Source of the DNA: Aspidapion aeneum
Lineage: Eukaryota; Arthropoda; Insecta; Coleoptera; Brentidae
NCBI GenBank assembly: GCA_963576565.1
Contig: OY755038.1
Span: 60,922,366 to 60,986,365, forward strand
Length of the DNA: 64,000 nucleotides
Reading direction: 5' to 3'
The stretch's first letter is position 1; every line of letters begins with the position of its first letter. The translations under genes and the position numbers were made by a program. Under the pieces are notes generated by a model, which was given only the letters and a program-made list of their open reading frames with translations, made no database searches and had not been told where the DNA came from. Below, piece by piece: positions 1-8,933 of this stretch.

Positions 1-1325
1 TTAGAGCAACTAAAATAAGGAGCACGCCCTAGCTCCCTTATGTTGAGTGGTGGGGGGCTAAAATTTTCACCGAATAGTTTTTTTAACCTTATGAACGTGC
101 ATGCTAAATTTCATTACAACCACGTTATTAGAAATGCGTTGTTAATCAGAGCAACTAAAATAAGGACCAGGCCCTAGCTCCCTTATGGTGGGTGGTGAGG
201 GGCAAAAATTTTCACGGAATAGTTTTCTTAGCCTTATGAACGTGCGTGCTCAATTTCATTACAACCACATTATTAGAAGTGCTAGGTCAATCAGAGACAC
301 TAAAATAAGGACCACGCTCTAGCTCTCTTATAGTGGGTGGTGGGGGGCTAAAACTTTTAGTGAATAGTTTTTTTAACCTTATGAACGTGCATGCTAAATT
401 TCATTACAACCACATTATTAGAAGTGCGTTGTCAATCAGAGCAACTAAAATAAGGACCACGCCCTAGCTCTCTTACGGGGGGCCGTGGGGGGCTAAAATT
501 TTCACAGAAAAGTTTTTTTAACCTTATGAACGTGCATGCAAAATTGCATTACAACCACATTATTAGAAGTGCGTTTTTAATCAGAGCAACTAAAATAAGA
601 ACCACGCCCTAGCTCCCTTATGTTGAGTGGTGGGGGGCTTAAATTTTCACCGAATAGTTTTCTTAACCTTATGAACGTGCATGCTAAATTTCATTACAAC
701 CACATTATTAGAAATGCGTTGTTAATCAGAGTAACTAAAATAAGGACCAGGCCCTAGCTCTCTTATGGTGAGTGGTGGGGGGATGAAATTTTCACTGAAT
801 AGTTTTTTTTAACCTTATGAACGTGCATGCTAAATTTCATTACAACCACATTATTAGAAGTGCGTTGTCAATCAGAGCAACTAAAATAAGGACCACGCCC
901 TAGCTCTCTTATGGGGGGCCGTGGGGGGCTAAAATTTTCACTGAAAAGTTTTTTTAACCTTATGAACGTGCATGCAAAATTTCATTACAACCACATCATT
1001 AGAAGTGCGTTTTCAATCAGAGCAACTAAAATAAGGACCACGCCATAGCTCTCTTATGGGGGGCCATGAAGGGCTAAAATTTTCACCGAATGGTCGCACT
1101 AACTTTACGAACTTGTATGCCAAATTTCATTACAACTCCATTATTAGAAGTGCCTGGTCCTTCAGAAAAACTATGGTCAATGCGATTTTTTTGCCCTAGC
1201 TCCCTTATGGGGGGACTTGGGGGGCTAAAATTTTTACCGAATGGTCGTATCAACTTCACGAACTTGCATGCCAAATTTCATTACAATCACATTACTAGAA
1301 GTACGTGGTCCTTAATTGAGTGACC
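1..1325. repeat. Satellite array, about 145-bp unit, nine copies
   Basis: The landmark AGAGCAACTAAAATAAGG recurs at about 3, 148, 293, 438, 583, 728, 874 and 1019, then degenerates at 1164 and 1309, giving a 145-bp period. Each unit has a G-rich block (GGTGGGGGGCTAAAATTTTC) and a block ATGCTAAATTTCATTACAA. Divergence rises to the right edge, where the last two units have point changes and altered linkers, as expected at an array border. The left end lies outside the window. Small open frames inside follow from the repeat and are not genes. Confidence 0.93.
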
Positions 1326-1507
1326 GGTCAATATTTTAGACACACCCCAGCATCTCGACGACATAATTTTTACAAATGAATTTCCACATTTTGTAATTAA
1401 TTTTATAAATAAAAAATGTTTACGAAATTTAAAACCGAATAAGCTATAATTTTTTTAAATTGTAAAAACCTTTTAGAAAACACCTTTTTTTAAAAAAAAG
1501 ACCTTTA
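1326..1507. other. A+T-rich spacer, nothing recognised
   Basis: Short poly-A/T runs and no usable reading frame. It separates the satellite from the non-LTR fragment. Confidence 0.6.
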
Positions 1508-1918
1508 TTAGCAACTATATACATGATAACAATTAAACATCTTAGTTAAGATTAGAAAATTAATATCTAAAAATTTTCTGTGATTTTTTATTAATGGTAA
1601 TCTTTGAAATCTCAGTCTGTCTAAGAAACTATTAATGTCAGAAGAATTTGCTTCTATATTAAAGTAAATCAGAGCACTTATATAAAACAACCATACACTA
1701 TTTTCTTTTTTATCATTTATGTTCACTTCCAACATTTCACCGCACTGACTAAAACTGTCTAGATTTTTTCCATACAGTTTCAGTAGCTTTTTTTGAACCC
1801 ATTTCCAAGTTGTAATTAAAGATCTACAAAACTTAATACGGTGCATAATATTTTCGGTGATATTACAAATGCAGTTATCATTTTGGCGAACATAATGTTT
1901 CTTTGGAAGAAATAGTTT
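1508..1918 (-). pseudogene. 3' end of a non-LTR retrotransposon ORF2 (zinc-binding tail)
   Basis: On the minus strand a frame is open from about 1918 to a stop at 1508. Near its start it reads C-I-C, then E-N-I-M-H, then C four residues later, followed by W-K-W-V. This CxC...H....C plus tryptophan pattern is typical of the zinc-binding domain that follows reverse transcriptase in several non-LTR clades. The rest is a K/N-rich tail without recognisable motifs. No reverse transcriptase core is present, so this is a terminal fragment. The family call rests on the cysteine/histidine spacing alone; a chance A+T-rich frame is possible. Confidence 0.4.
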
Positions 1919-2371
1919 TTAATATAACTTGTTTATAAATACCTCACAACATAAAAATTAAAAATAAATAAAAAAAATAGTAAAATTTTGGTGCAAAAAT
2001 GGCAGTTATATTTAAATCTCCAAACGTTAGTAGGGGATGTCGGATAAAGACGGAGTAAGTCAGTTTCAGCTGTCGGCTATAATTGGCGTTATTTATTTGG
2101 ACAATTAGGCGATAATTAAACCAATTTAAATATATCTTGCGGTTTTTGCAATATTTTAATATTGATACGAGTATTAATTACGGTAATGCACCTACAGCCC
2201 AGACGGACTTAAATTATTTATGTATTATTTCGTTTTGAAAACTTTTGTATATAATTTTTTCTGTAATATTTCGAACTTTTAACCACTCATCAAAGGCGGT
2301 ACTTTAATTTGAGATTTTTTTCCTCCTCTCCTATGACTGCATGGGCTAGATTTTCAAAACATGATATATAT
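1919..2371. other. Non-coding DNA flanking the Gypsy insertion
   Basis: No gene, clear repeat or RNA gene is visible. The last four bases, ATAT (2368-2371), are repeated immediately after the 3' LTR and form the target-site duplication. Confidence 0.6.
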
Positions 2372-2512
2372 TGTTACAAATTTAAGTTATTTAAATTTTA
2401 TAATTGGAATTTATTTAGGTTTAGTGTAGTATTAGGTTGATTTATCTTAAGGTTGTATTCTTAGTCTAGGTTTTAGTTGCGTTATCTGTGACTTGCGGGT
2501 CAAATAATACGA

Positions 2513-2552
2513 GAACTTTCCGGACGTCGAAGGCTGCCGGAAAGTTCGAGAG
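2513..2552. promoter_or_regulatory. Two imperfect heat-shock-element-like motifs in the LTR
   Basis: GAA-ct-TTC-cg-GAc at 2513-2525 and GAA-ag-TTC-ga-GAg at 2540-2552 match the 5-bp alternating nGAAn/nTTCn arrangement with two perfect and one imperfect unit each. They lie about 20-55 bp upstream of the TATA box and are the two arms of the LTR hairpin. The same sequence occurs in the 3' LTR. Binding is inferred from the motif only. Confidence 0.45.
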
Positions 2553-2568
2553 AGATGGACGATCCTCA

Positions 2569-2575
2569 TATATAA
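2569..2575 (+). promoter_or_regulatory. TATA box of the 5' LTR
   Basis: TATATAA, about 120 bp before the AATAAA hexamer, as expected for a U3-R junction promoter. An identical copy is at 8747-8753. Confidence 0.75.
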
Positions 2576-2757
2576 GGCCGGACGTCGTGCATCAGTGAGT
2601 CAGTCACAGATAACATACTGTAGTGGTCGTGAGATATTAGTGGTGAATTATTAGTAAGTTGGAGTGCGTGTTTTTGTACATAATTTGTGGAAATAAATTG
2701 ACGTATCGTTTTCAACAATTGCGAGTTTTTAATTTGTCGTTGTGAACCCGTAACAAT

Positions 2758-2775
2758 TGGTGTCAGAAGTGAGAT
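2758..2775 (+). other. Primer binding site, tRNA-Leu type
   Basis: TGGTGTCAGAAGTG, two bases after the LTR, is the complement of the ...CACTTCTGACA-CCA 3' end of insect tRNA-Leu (CAG-type) as I recall it; the next base departs from a longer match. It would prime minus-strand DNA synthesis. Confidence 0.7.
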
Positions 2776-2789
2776 TAAAAGAAATAAAT

Positions 2790-2971
2790 AGTGCAAAGAC
2801 TATCCTTACACAGTACCACCGGCTAGGACAATTAAAAAGAAGAACAGTAAGTGATTTTGCCAGAATATTCGGAACTGAATAGTGCAAAGACTACCCTTAC
2901 ATATTACCACCGGATAGGACAATTGGACAGAAAAACAGTAAGTGATTTTTCCAGAATATTCGAAGAAGTTC
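2790..2971 (+). repeat. Two 91-bp direct repeats in the leader
   Basis: AGTGCAAAGACTA...CCTTACA...TACCACCGG starts at 2790 and again at 2881. Both end in CCAGAATATTC. The first carries a one-mismatch version of the heat-shock trimer (TGC-ca-GAA-ta-TTC at 2858-2870); the second runs into the first perfect trimer. Confidence 0.85.
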
Positions 2972-3735
2972 GATATTGTTTTATTCAAAAACTAAAAGAG
3001 ATATTTAAGAACCGACTTCGACATTAACTTTACAGTCCAAAAATTGATAACTAGAGAGATTTTCTAGAATATTCTATAACATTCTACGACGTTCTATTCA
3101 AAAACTAGAAGAGATATACAAATACCGACTTCGACATTAGATTAGTAGTTTTAAAAGTAAGAATCAGAAATAATTTCTAGAACATTCCATCACTTTCTAC
3201 GACGCTCTATTCGAAAATCAGAAGAAATATCCAAAAAGAGACTTCGACAAAAGCTTAGTAATTTCAAAAGTAAGAACTAAAAAGAATTTCTAGAAGATTC
3301 CATAACATTCTACGACGTTCTATTCAAAAACTAGAAGAGATATACAAATACCGATTTCGACATTAGTTTAGTTATTTCAAAAGTAAGAATTAGAAAGAAT
3401 TTCTAGAAGATTCCATAACATTCTACGACGTTCTATTCAAAAACTAGAAGAGATATACAAATACCGACTTCGATAGTAGCTTAGTTATTTTAAAAGTAAG
3501 AATTAGAAATTATTTCTAGAATATTCCATAACATTCTACGACGGTCTATTCGAGAACCAAAAGAGATAATCAAAAAGTGACTTCTACATTTGCCTAGTAG
3601 CAGAAAGAGTAGCATTTACCAGTATATTCCAGAACATTCCATTAGGTTCTATTTAAGAATTGGAAGAGACATTGAAAAACCGACTTCGACATTCGCTTTA
3701 TAGACTTCGACATTCGCTTTGTAGATAAAATAGAC
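2943..3735 (+). promoter_or_regulatory. 113-bp leader repeats, each with a perfect heat-shock element
   Basis: Seven tandem units with an exact 113-bp period lie between the primer binding site and gag. The trimer TTCnnGAAnnTTC starts at 2949, 3062, 3175, 3288, 3401, 3514 and 3627. All nine defined bases are invariant in all seven units, while the linker pairs vary (ca/ta; ta/ca/ga) and the rest of the unit diverges. In several units further TTC triplets follow in 5- or 10-bp phase (3082, 3092, 3097 in unit two). This is the known consensus of heat-shock-factor sites; that it acts as an inducible enhancer or insulator is inference. The position recalls the Su(Hw) array in the leader of Drosophila gypsy. 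Confidence 0.8.
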
Positions 3736-3761
3736 GTTTTAAGTGATTTATCACGAAGTTG

Positions 3762-4967
3762 ATGCTTACTAGACAAAGACAAATGGCTCAAAACCAGAAC
3801 GATATGAAACACACCATGGACGACATAAAACACGCTATTGAACAAAACGAGAACGATATGAGACAGACATTAAATGGCATGCAAGAAAACTTCGATCAGA
3901 TAAAGAGCAACTCCGAACAGCTGAGAGAAGAGTTCAAAGCAGCAACTGAAGATCTTAAGGAAGAAATAACTCAAAGAATGCAGAATGTAGAAGAAAAGGT
4001 ACAAAACCAATTGCAGAATGTAGAAGAAACGGTACAAAACAAATTGCAGAATGTTGAAGAAAAAGTGGAGACCAAGCTACAGAATGTAAGAGAAGAAGTT
4101 TTTCAAACAGTGGAAGAAAAGCTCCAGGATGTGTCAAAACAGCTTATACAGCTCCAAAAAGAACACAACAAAATGAAAACTCAGGGATGTGTTGTGAATT
4201 CCAACCAAAATATTAAGCCTCCAAATTTCGATGGTACGTCTTCCTGGTCTACTTATAAACAACAGTTTGAAGCTGCCGCTGCTGCAAATGGTTGGGATGA
4301 TGAGGAAAAAGCTAGAGCATTGTTAGTAGCTCTACGAGAACCTGCTCTGGGACTTTTACGGTCCATTCCAGTCGAGCAAAAACAGAATTATAACGCTCTA
4401 GTGGCAGCGTTAGAAAGAAGGTATGGAGACGAACACTTGCGAAATTTACATTGGTCAGAATTAAATATTCGTCAACAAAGGCCAGGAGAATCATTACAAG
4501 AGTATGAAGCAGATATCAGGAGGCTGATGTATTTAGCTTACCCAGAAATGCCAGAAAATTACAGATATCCCTTCACGGTAGATCGCTTTATTAACGGATT
4601 ACGAGACACGGACTTAGCAAAATTACTTCGTCGAGAACGCTTCCATAATAGCAGTGAAGTGTTGATTCGAGCCCTTGAAATCGAATCATCAAATAATATG
4701 TCCAGGCCAAAAGTAAGAGCTGTTTCAATTCAGGAGGGAGAAGAAATGAGCAATGGACATAAGGTCAACTCAAAAACGCTCAACCAAATGTTTCAATCAC
4801 TGATAGAGAAGATTGACTCTTTGAAAGAAAGCAGACGATCCCCTCCAAATGTAAAGTGTTTCAGATGCGGACATACAGGGCATATCCAACGCGATTGTCG
4901 CGTCCAAATAAGGTCTCGCTCGCCATCTAGCGGGACAGAGTACCGAAGAAGAGATCAGGAAAACTAA
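3762..4967 (+). CDS. gag: Gypsy Gag polyprotein
   Basis: 401 aa from the ATG at 3762 (an upstream TTG in frame is not needed) to TAA at 4965. Gag packages the element RNA into virus-like particles. Residues about 10-145 are a charged coiled coil with 11-residue-like repeats (QNVEEKVQ variants, at least five). A retrotransposon Gag capsid region follows at about 153-325 (PPNFDG...W..Y...F, then ALLVALREPA and YGDEH). A zinc knuckle C-x2-C-x4-H-x4-C (CFRCGHTGHIQRDC) lies at about 366-379, then a basic tail. It is intact. Its 3' end overlaps the open pol frame by 37 nt in the -1 phase. Confidence 0.95.
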   Translation: MLTRQRQMAQNQNDMKHTMDDIKHAIEQNENDMRQTLNGMQENFDQIKSNSEQLREEFKAATEDLKEEITQRMQNVEEKVQNQLQNVEETVQNKLQNVEEKVETKLQNVREEVFQTVEEKLQDVSKQLIQLQKEHNKMKTQGCVVNSNQNIKPPNFDGTSSWSTYKQQFEAAAAANGWDDEEKARALLVALREPALGLLRSIPVEQKQNYNALVAALERRYGDEHLRNLHWSELNIRQQRPGESLQEYEADIRRLMYLAYPEMPENYRYPFTVDRFINGLRDTDLAKLLRRERFHNSSEVLIRALEIESSNNMSRPKVRAVSIQEGEEMSNGHKVNSKTLNQMFQSLIEKIDSLKESRRSPPNVKCFRCGHTGHIQRDCRVQIRSRSPSSGTEYRRRDQEN

Positions 4968-6469
4968 AACTAGTCAACGCAGAGGGGCGGGTGTTGGCTA
5001 AAGGGAATGTAGCCCCCAAAATTTATTCAATTAAGAGCTTAAAACATACTGCTGACAGTCTTAACATCGACGGACTTATAAATGGAAGACAAGTTAACAT
5101 AACAGTAGACACTGGCGCTGCCATATCATTGCTTAAGTTCAAAATTGCAACGAGATATAAAATTCGACCAACAGAAAAGAAAATAACACTTAAGACTGTG
5201 ACTGGAGAATCCGCAGACGTGTTGGGGCAGACAGACATAGACCTACAGCTGGGAAGATTAAAGATTCGCCACACTGTATTGGTTGCCGAAATAGAAGATG
5301 AATTTATTTTGGGAATGGACTTGATAAGTAAACATGGATTTGCGTTTGATAATAAACTTAATACCCTAAGATTTGGGAACGAAGAGTTCATTTTGTCAAA
5401 TAGTCACATCAATAAAGAACCAATTAAGGTGGTGGCAGTATGCACAACAAGACTAGTCGGTAACAGTGAGACCATAATTTTTGGGAGGCTGGAAAGTAAA
5501 ACATCAAGCTGCGTCGGACTCATAAGCCAACAAAACACACCCAACACCTACCTCGTTGCAAAATCACTAGTTAAAACCAATAAAGACATCCCGATTAGAG
5601 TCGCCAATATTTTCCCAAATAGTGTCAAAATTAATAAGGGGGAGGTGGTAGCATTATTTGAACCAGTACAGAAAGTAACAAGATGTGAAGAGCCAACTTC
5701 CGAGGATACAAGCAAGTTACCAATGGAGGTACTTCAGCAATTTGAGTCAACTTGGCAACATCTCACTCCAGAAGAATTTAGTAAAGCGAGAGAGTTTATA
5801 GAAGAACAAAGTAATATCTTCGAAACTAGGAGTAGTTCGGGACGCACAAACCTTATTCAACATGCTATCAACACTGGCGATGCCCAACCGATAAGACAAC
5901 CCCCAAGAAGACTACCAATGGCCAAGCAAGAAGAAGTTCACAATCTCATTAATAAAATGCTCAGCGACGGTGTTATTGAAGAGTCATCAAGTCCTTGGTC
6001 ATCTCCTGTGGTGTTGGTCACTAAAAAGGATGGAAGTACTAGATTTTGTGTCGACTACAGGAAACTTAACGATGTGACCAAGAAAGATAGTTACCCACTG
6101 CCAAGAATAGACGACACATTAGCAACGTTGGCAGGATCATATTGGTTTTCTACTCTTGACCTGAAAAGTGGGTATTGGCAAGTAGGAATCTTTGAAAGAG
6201 ATAAAGAAAAGACTGCATTCTCTGCTGGAAGTGGACTTTATCAGTTTAATGTGATGCCATTTGGCCTGTGCAATGCCCCAGCTACATTTGAAAGACTAAT
6301 GGAAGTCGTTCTACGAGGCCTTACTTGGAAAACCTGCCTAGTCTATTTGGATGATGTCATAGTAATGGGGAAATCATTTCAAGATCATCTAGATAATTTA
6401 CGAGAAGTATTCTCAAGAATCAGGAACGCAAATCTCAAAGAAATGTTTTCTGTTCCAAGAAAAAGTTGA
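4931..6469 (+). CDS. pol: Gypsy Pol, first part: protease and reverse transcriptase (broken)
   Basis: The pol frame is open from 4931, overlaps the end of gag and lies in the -1 phase, so a -1 frameshift is the likely expression route. GGAAAAC (4958-4964), directly before the gag stop, is a weak, non-canonical slip site. Counting from 4991, the aspartic protease motif DTGA is at 40-43 with a flap-like ILGMD at 106-110. Reverse transcriptase runs from about 300 with CVDYRKLN, TLDLKSGYWQ, PFGLCNAP and catalytic YLDD at 452-455. About 30 residues after YLDD the frame shifts and stops at 6469; comparison with the continuing frame suggests a deletion of roughly ten bases near 6440. Confidence 0.93.
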   Translation, partial: RDRVPKKRSGKLKLVNAEGRVLAKGNVAPKIYSIKSLKHTADSLNIDGLINGRQVNITVDTGAAISLLKFKIATRYKIRPTEKKITLKTVTGESADVLGQTDIDLQLGRLKIRHTVLVAEIEDEFILGMDLISKHGFAFDNKLNTLRFGNEEFILSNSHINKEPIKVVAVCTTRLVGNSETIIFGRLESKTSSCVGLISQQNTPNTYLVAKSLVKTNKDIPIRVANIFPNSVKINKGEVVALFEPVQKVTRCEEPTSEDTSKLPMEVLQQFESTWQHLTPEEFSKAREFIEEQSNIFETRSSSGRTNLIQHAINTGDAQPIRQPPRRLPMAKQEEVHNLINKMLSDGVIEESSSPWSSPVVLVTKKDGSTRFCVDYRKLNDVTKKDSYPLPRIDDTLATLAGSYWFSTLDLKSGYWQVGIFERDKEKTAFSAGSGLYQFNVMPFGLCNAPATFERLMEVVLRGLTWKTCLVYLDDVIVMGKSFQDHLDNLREVFSRIRNANLKEMFSVPRKS

Positions 6470-8537
6470 GTTCCTGGGTCACGTCGTTTCCCGAGAAGGC
6501 ATCCATACCGACGAAAAGAAGTTACAAGCAATAAAAGAATGGCCTCAACCTCGTGACAAACATGAATTGAGAAGCTTTTTGGGTCTGTGTACATACTACA
6601 GACGATTTGTAGAAGGATTCGCCAAAATAGCGTCTCCATTACATAGACTTACAGAAGATAAAGCTTCTTACAAATGGAATACCGAATGTGACCAAGCATT
6701 TAGAAGACTAAAAGCAGCATTATGTTCTAGTCCGATTCTTGCATATCCCATTCCAAAAGGAAAATTCATATTAGATACTGATGCGAGCAACGATGGCATA
6801 GGAGCAGTACTCTCCCAAGTACAAGATGGAGAAGAACGGGTCATCGAATTTTTCAGCAAGAAGCTATCCAAACCAGAGAAAAATTATTGTGTTACTAGAA
6901 AGGAGCTCCTAGCCATAGTTAAATCCGTAGATCACTTTCACAAATATCTCTACGGACAAGAGTTTCTGATTAGAACGGATCATGCTGCGTTACAGTGGCT
7001 CATGAAAATGAAACAACCTGAGGGGCAAGTCGCGAGATGGATAGAAAAGCTACAACAATACCATTATCAAATTAAGCACCGAGCGGGAAGGGTGCATAAT
7101 AATGCAGATGCATTGTCCAGTAGACCTTGCCCTGAGGATTGTAAACATTGCAGGAAAATTGACCAGAAAGAAGGAATTACCTACGTGCGCCAGATAAAGT
7201 TAGAACCAGATGAAGAATGGATGTCGGCTTCGATTAGAACCACACAACTTAACGACAAAGATGTAGGACCTATCTTGCGATTGAAAGAAGAGAACAAGCC
7301 ACGACCATCATGGCAAGATATTGCAAACCAAGGGGTGATATTCAAATCACTGTGGGCACAATGGGATTCACTGATAGTAGAGGAAAACATCCTTAAACGT
7401 GCCTGGGAAAGTGCCGATGGCCTTACTGTGGTTAATCAAGTAGTGGTTCCTAGGAGCATGGTAGACAATATAATGGCTGAATGTCATGGTGGAAAATCAG
7501 GCGCGCACCTAGGCATAAATAAAACCATGGACAAAATTCGAAACCGATTTTATTGGGTCAATTACTTTCAAGATGTGAAAAACTGGTGCCGCCGATGTTC
7601 GACTTGTGCAGCCAGCCAAGGTCCCAAAACAAGGTCCAGAGGTCAAATGAAACAATATAACGTAGGTCTACCATTCGAACGCATTGCTATTGATGTGGCC
7701 GGACCATTTCCAGAAACTAAAAAGGGCAACAAATACATCCTTGTTGTCATGGATTACTTTAGCAAATGGCCAGAAGTTTTTGCTTTGCCTAACCAAGAGG
7801 CCACTACAGTTGCGGAAGTTCTGGTAAATGATGTTTTCAGCCGATTTGGCATTCCTTTGGAACTACATTCAGATCAAGGAAGAAACTTTGAATCGAAGCT
7901 CTTCCAGAATCTCTGTGACCTTTTAGGGATACATAAAACACGGACTACGGCTTTACACCCGCAGTCAGATTGCATGGTTGAAAGATTTAATAAAACAATA
8001 GAAGAACATCTGTGCAAAGTTGTTGATGAGCACCAAACAGATTGGGACCAATATATTCCATTGTTTTTGATGGCCTATAGAACCGCCATTCACAATACGA
8101 CAGGAGCTACTCCATCTAGTATCCTGTTTGGTAGAGAACTGCGTTTACCATGTGATATCATGTTTGGTTCACCTGAAGAAGAACACTTAGAGGTTAATGA
8201 CTATGTCGAACGTTTAAGGCAAAAGCTGCACGATATCCATGAAGTGGTTAGAGAGCGAATAGAAATAGCCAGTGACCGCATGAAAGCGAGATATGACCTG
8301 AAAGCAAACTCTTCAGGGTTCAAAGAGAATGATCAAGTCTGGCTATACAATCCTCAACGCAGGAAAGGAAGATCACCTAAGTTGACACCACCATGGGAAG
8401 GGCCTTATAAAGTTGTTAAGAGAATTAATGATGTAGTCTACCAAATCCAGAGAAGCCCGAAGTCCAAGATGAAAGTTGTTCATCTAGACAGACTAAAACC
8501 TTACCTGGGAAATGTTGATCGGGACGATCAAACCTGA
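6441..8537 (+). CDS. pol: Gypsy Pol, second part: RT end, RNase H and integrase
   Basis: This continues pol in another frame after the lesion near 6440; there is no natural start codon here. In order: the reverse transcriptase thumb/connection (RSFLGLCTYYRRF), RNase H (LDTDASNDGIGAVLSQ, later RTDHAALQWL), the integrase zinc-binding region (paired H, then CRRCSTC at about 7590), the integrase core with D in IAIDVAGPF, D in HSDQGRNF and E in MVERFN, and a chromatin/DNA-binding C-terminal module (PWEGPYKVV...HLDRLKPY). It stops at 8535-8537, immediately before the polypurine tract. Apart from the lesion the frame is uninterrupted. Confidence 0.93.
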   Translation, partial: KCFLFQEKVEFLGHVVSREGIHTDEKKLQAIKEWPQPRDKHELRSFLGLCTYYRRFVEGFAKIASPLHRLTEDKASYKWNTECDQAFRRLKAALCSSPILAYPIPKGKFILDTDASNDGIGAVLSQVQDGEERVIEFFSKKLSKPEKNYCVTRKELLAIVKSVDHFHKYLYGQEFLIRTDHAALQWLMKMKQPEGQVARWIEKLQQYHYQIKHRAGRVHNNADALSSRPCPEDCKHCRKIDQKEGITYVRQIKLEPDEEWMSASIRTTQLNDKDVGPILRLKEENKPRPSWQDIANQGVIFKSLWAQWDSLIVEENILKRAWESADGLTVVNQVVVPRSMVDNIMAECHGGKSGAHLGINKTMDKIRNRFYWVNYFQDVKNWCRRCSTCAASQGPKTRSRGQMKQYNVGLPFERIAIDVAGPFPETKKGNKYILVVMDYFSKWPEVFALPNQEATTVAEVLVNDVFSRFGIPLELHSDQGRNFESKLFQNLCDLLGIHKTRTTALHPQSDCMVERFNKTIEEHLCKVVDEHQTDWDQYIPLFLMAYRTAIHNTTGATPSSILFGRELRLPCDIMFGSPEEEHLEVNDYVERLRQKLHDIHEVVRERIEIASDRMKARYDLKANSSGFKENDQVWLYNPQRRKGRSPKLTPPWEGPYKVVKRINDVVYQIQRSPKSKMKVVHLDRLKPYLGNVDRDDQT

Positions 8538-8549
8538 AGAGGAGGATAG
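8535..8549 (+). other. Polypurine tract
   Basis: TGAAGAGGAGGATAG abuts the 3' LTR and overlaps the pol stop codon. It is the plus-strand primer position in LTR elements. Confidence 0.8.
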
Positions 8550-8933
8550 TGTTACAAATTTAAGTTATTTAAATTTTGTAATTGGAATTTATTTAGGTTT
8601 AATGTAGTATTAGGTTGATTTATCTTAAGGTTGTATTCTTAGTCTAGGTTTTAGTTGCGTTATCTGTGACTTGCGGTCCAAATAATACGAGAACTTTCCG
8701 GACGTCGAAGGCTGCCGGAAAGTTCGAGAGAGATGGACGATCCTCATATATAAGGCCGGACGTCGTGCATCAGTGAGTCAGTCACAGATAACATACTGTA
8801 GTGGTCGTGAGATATTAGTGGTGAATTATTAGTAAGTTGGAGTGCGTGTTTTTGTACATAATTTGTGGAAATAAATTGACGTATCGTTTTCAACAATTGC
8901 GAGTTTTTAATTTGTCGTTGTGAACCCGTAACA
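8550..8933 (+). repeat. 3' LTR of the Gypsy element
   Basis: 384 bp, TGTTAC...GTAACA, four differences from the 5' LTR. The TATA box is at 8747-8753 and the polyadenylation hexamer AATAAA at 8870-8875. Confidence 0.97.

Larger units (their letters stand above)
2372..2755 (+). repeat. 5' LTR of the Gypsy element
   Basis: 384 bp with terminal TGTTAC/GTAACA inverted ends. It contains a TATA box, a polyadenylation hexamer AATAAA at 2692-2697 and a hairpin (GAACTTTCCGG and its complement CCGGAAAGTTC around 2513-2547). Four substitutions distinguish it from the 3' LTR. Confidence 0.97.
2372..8933 (+). mobile_element. Ty3/Gypsy LTR retrotransposon, nearly complete
   Basis: A 6,562-bp element flanked by 4-bp ATAT duplications (2368-2371 and 8934-8937). 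It has 384-bp LTRs starting TGTTAC and ending GTAACA, a tRNA-Leu-type primer binding site, a long repetitive leader, gag, pol (protease, reverse transcriptase, RNase H, integrase) and a polypurine tract. The LTRs differ at only four positions, about 99% identity, so the insertion is recent. Pol order places it in Ty3/Gypsy (Metaviridae). There is no env. The copy is disabled by a small frame-changing lesion near 6440 in pol. Confidence 0.97.

Noticed and set aside
2943..3735. CRISPR-like reading of the evenly spaced leader repeats
   Set aside because: Whole 113-bp units are homologous, with no unique spacers, and the context is a eukaryotic retrotransposon.
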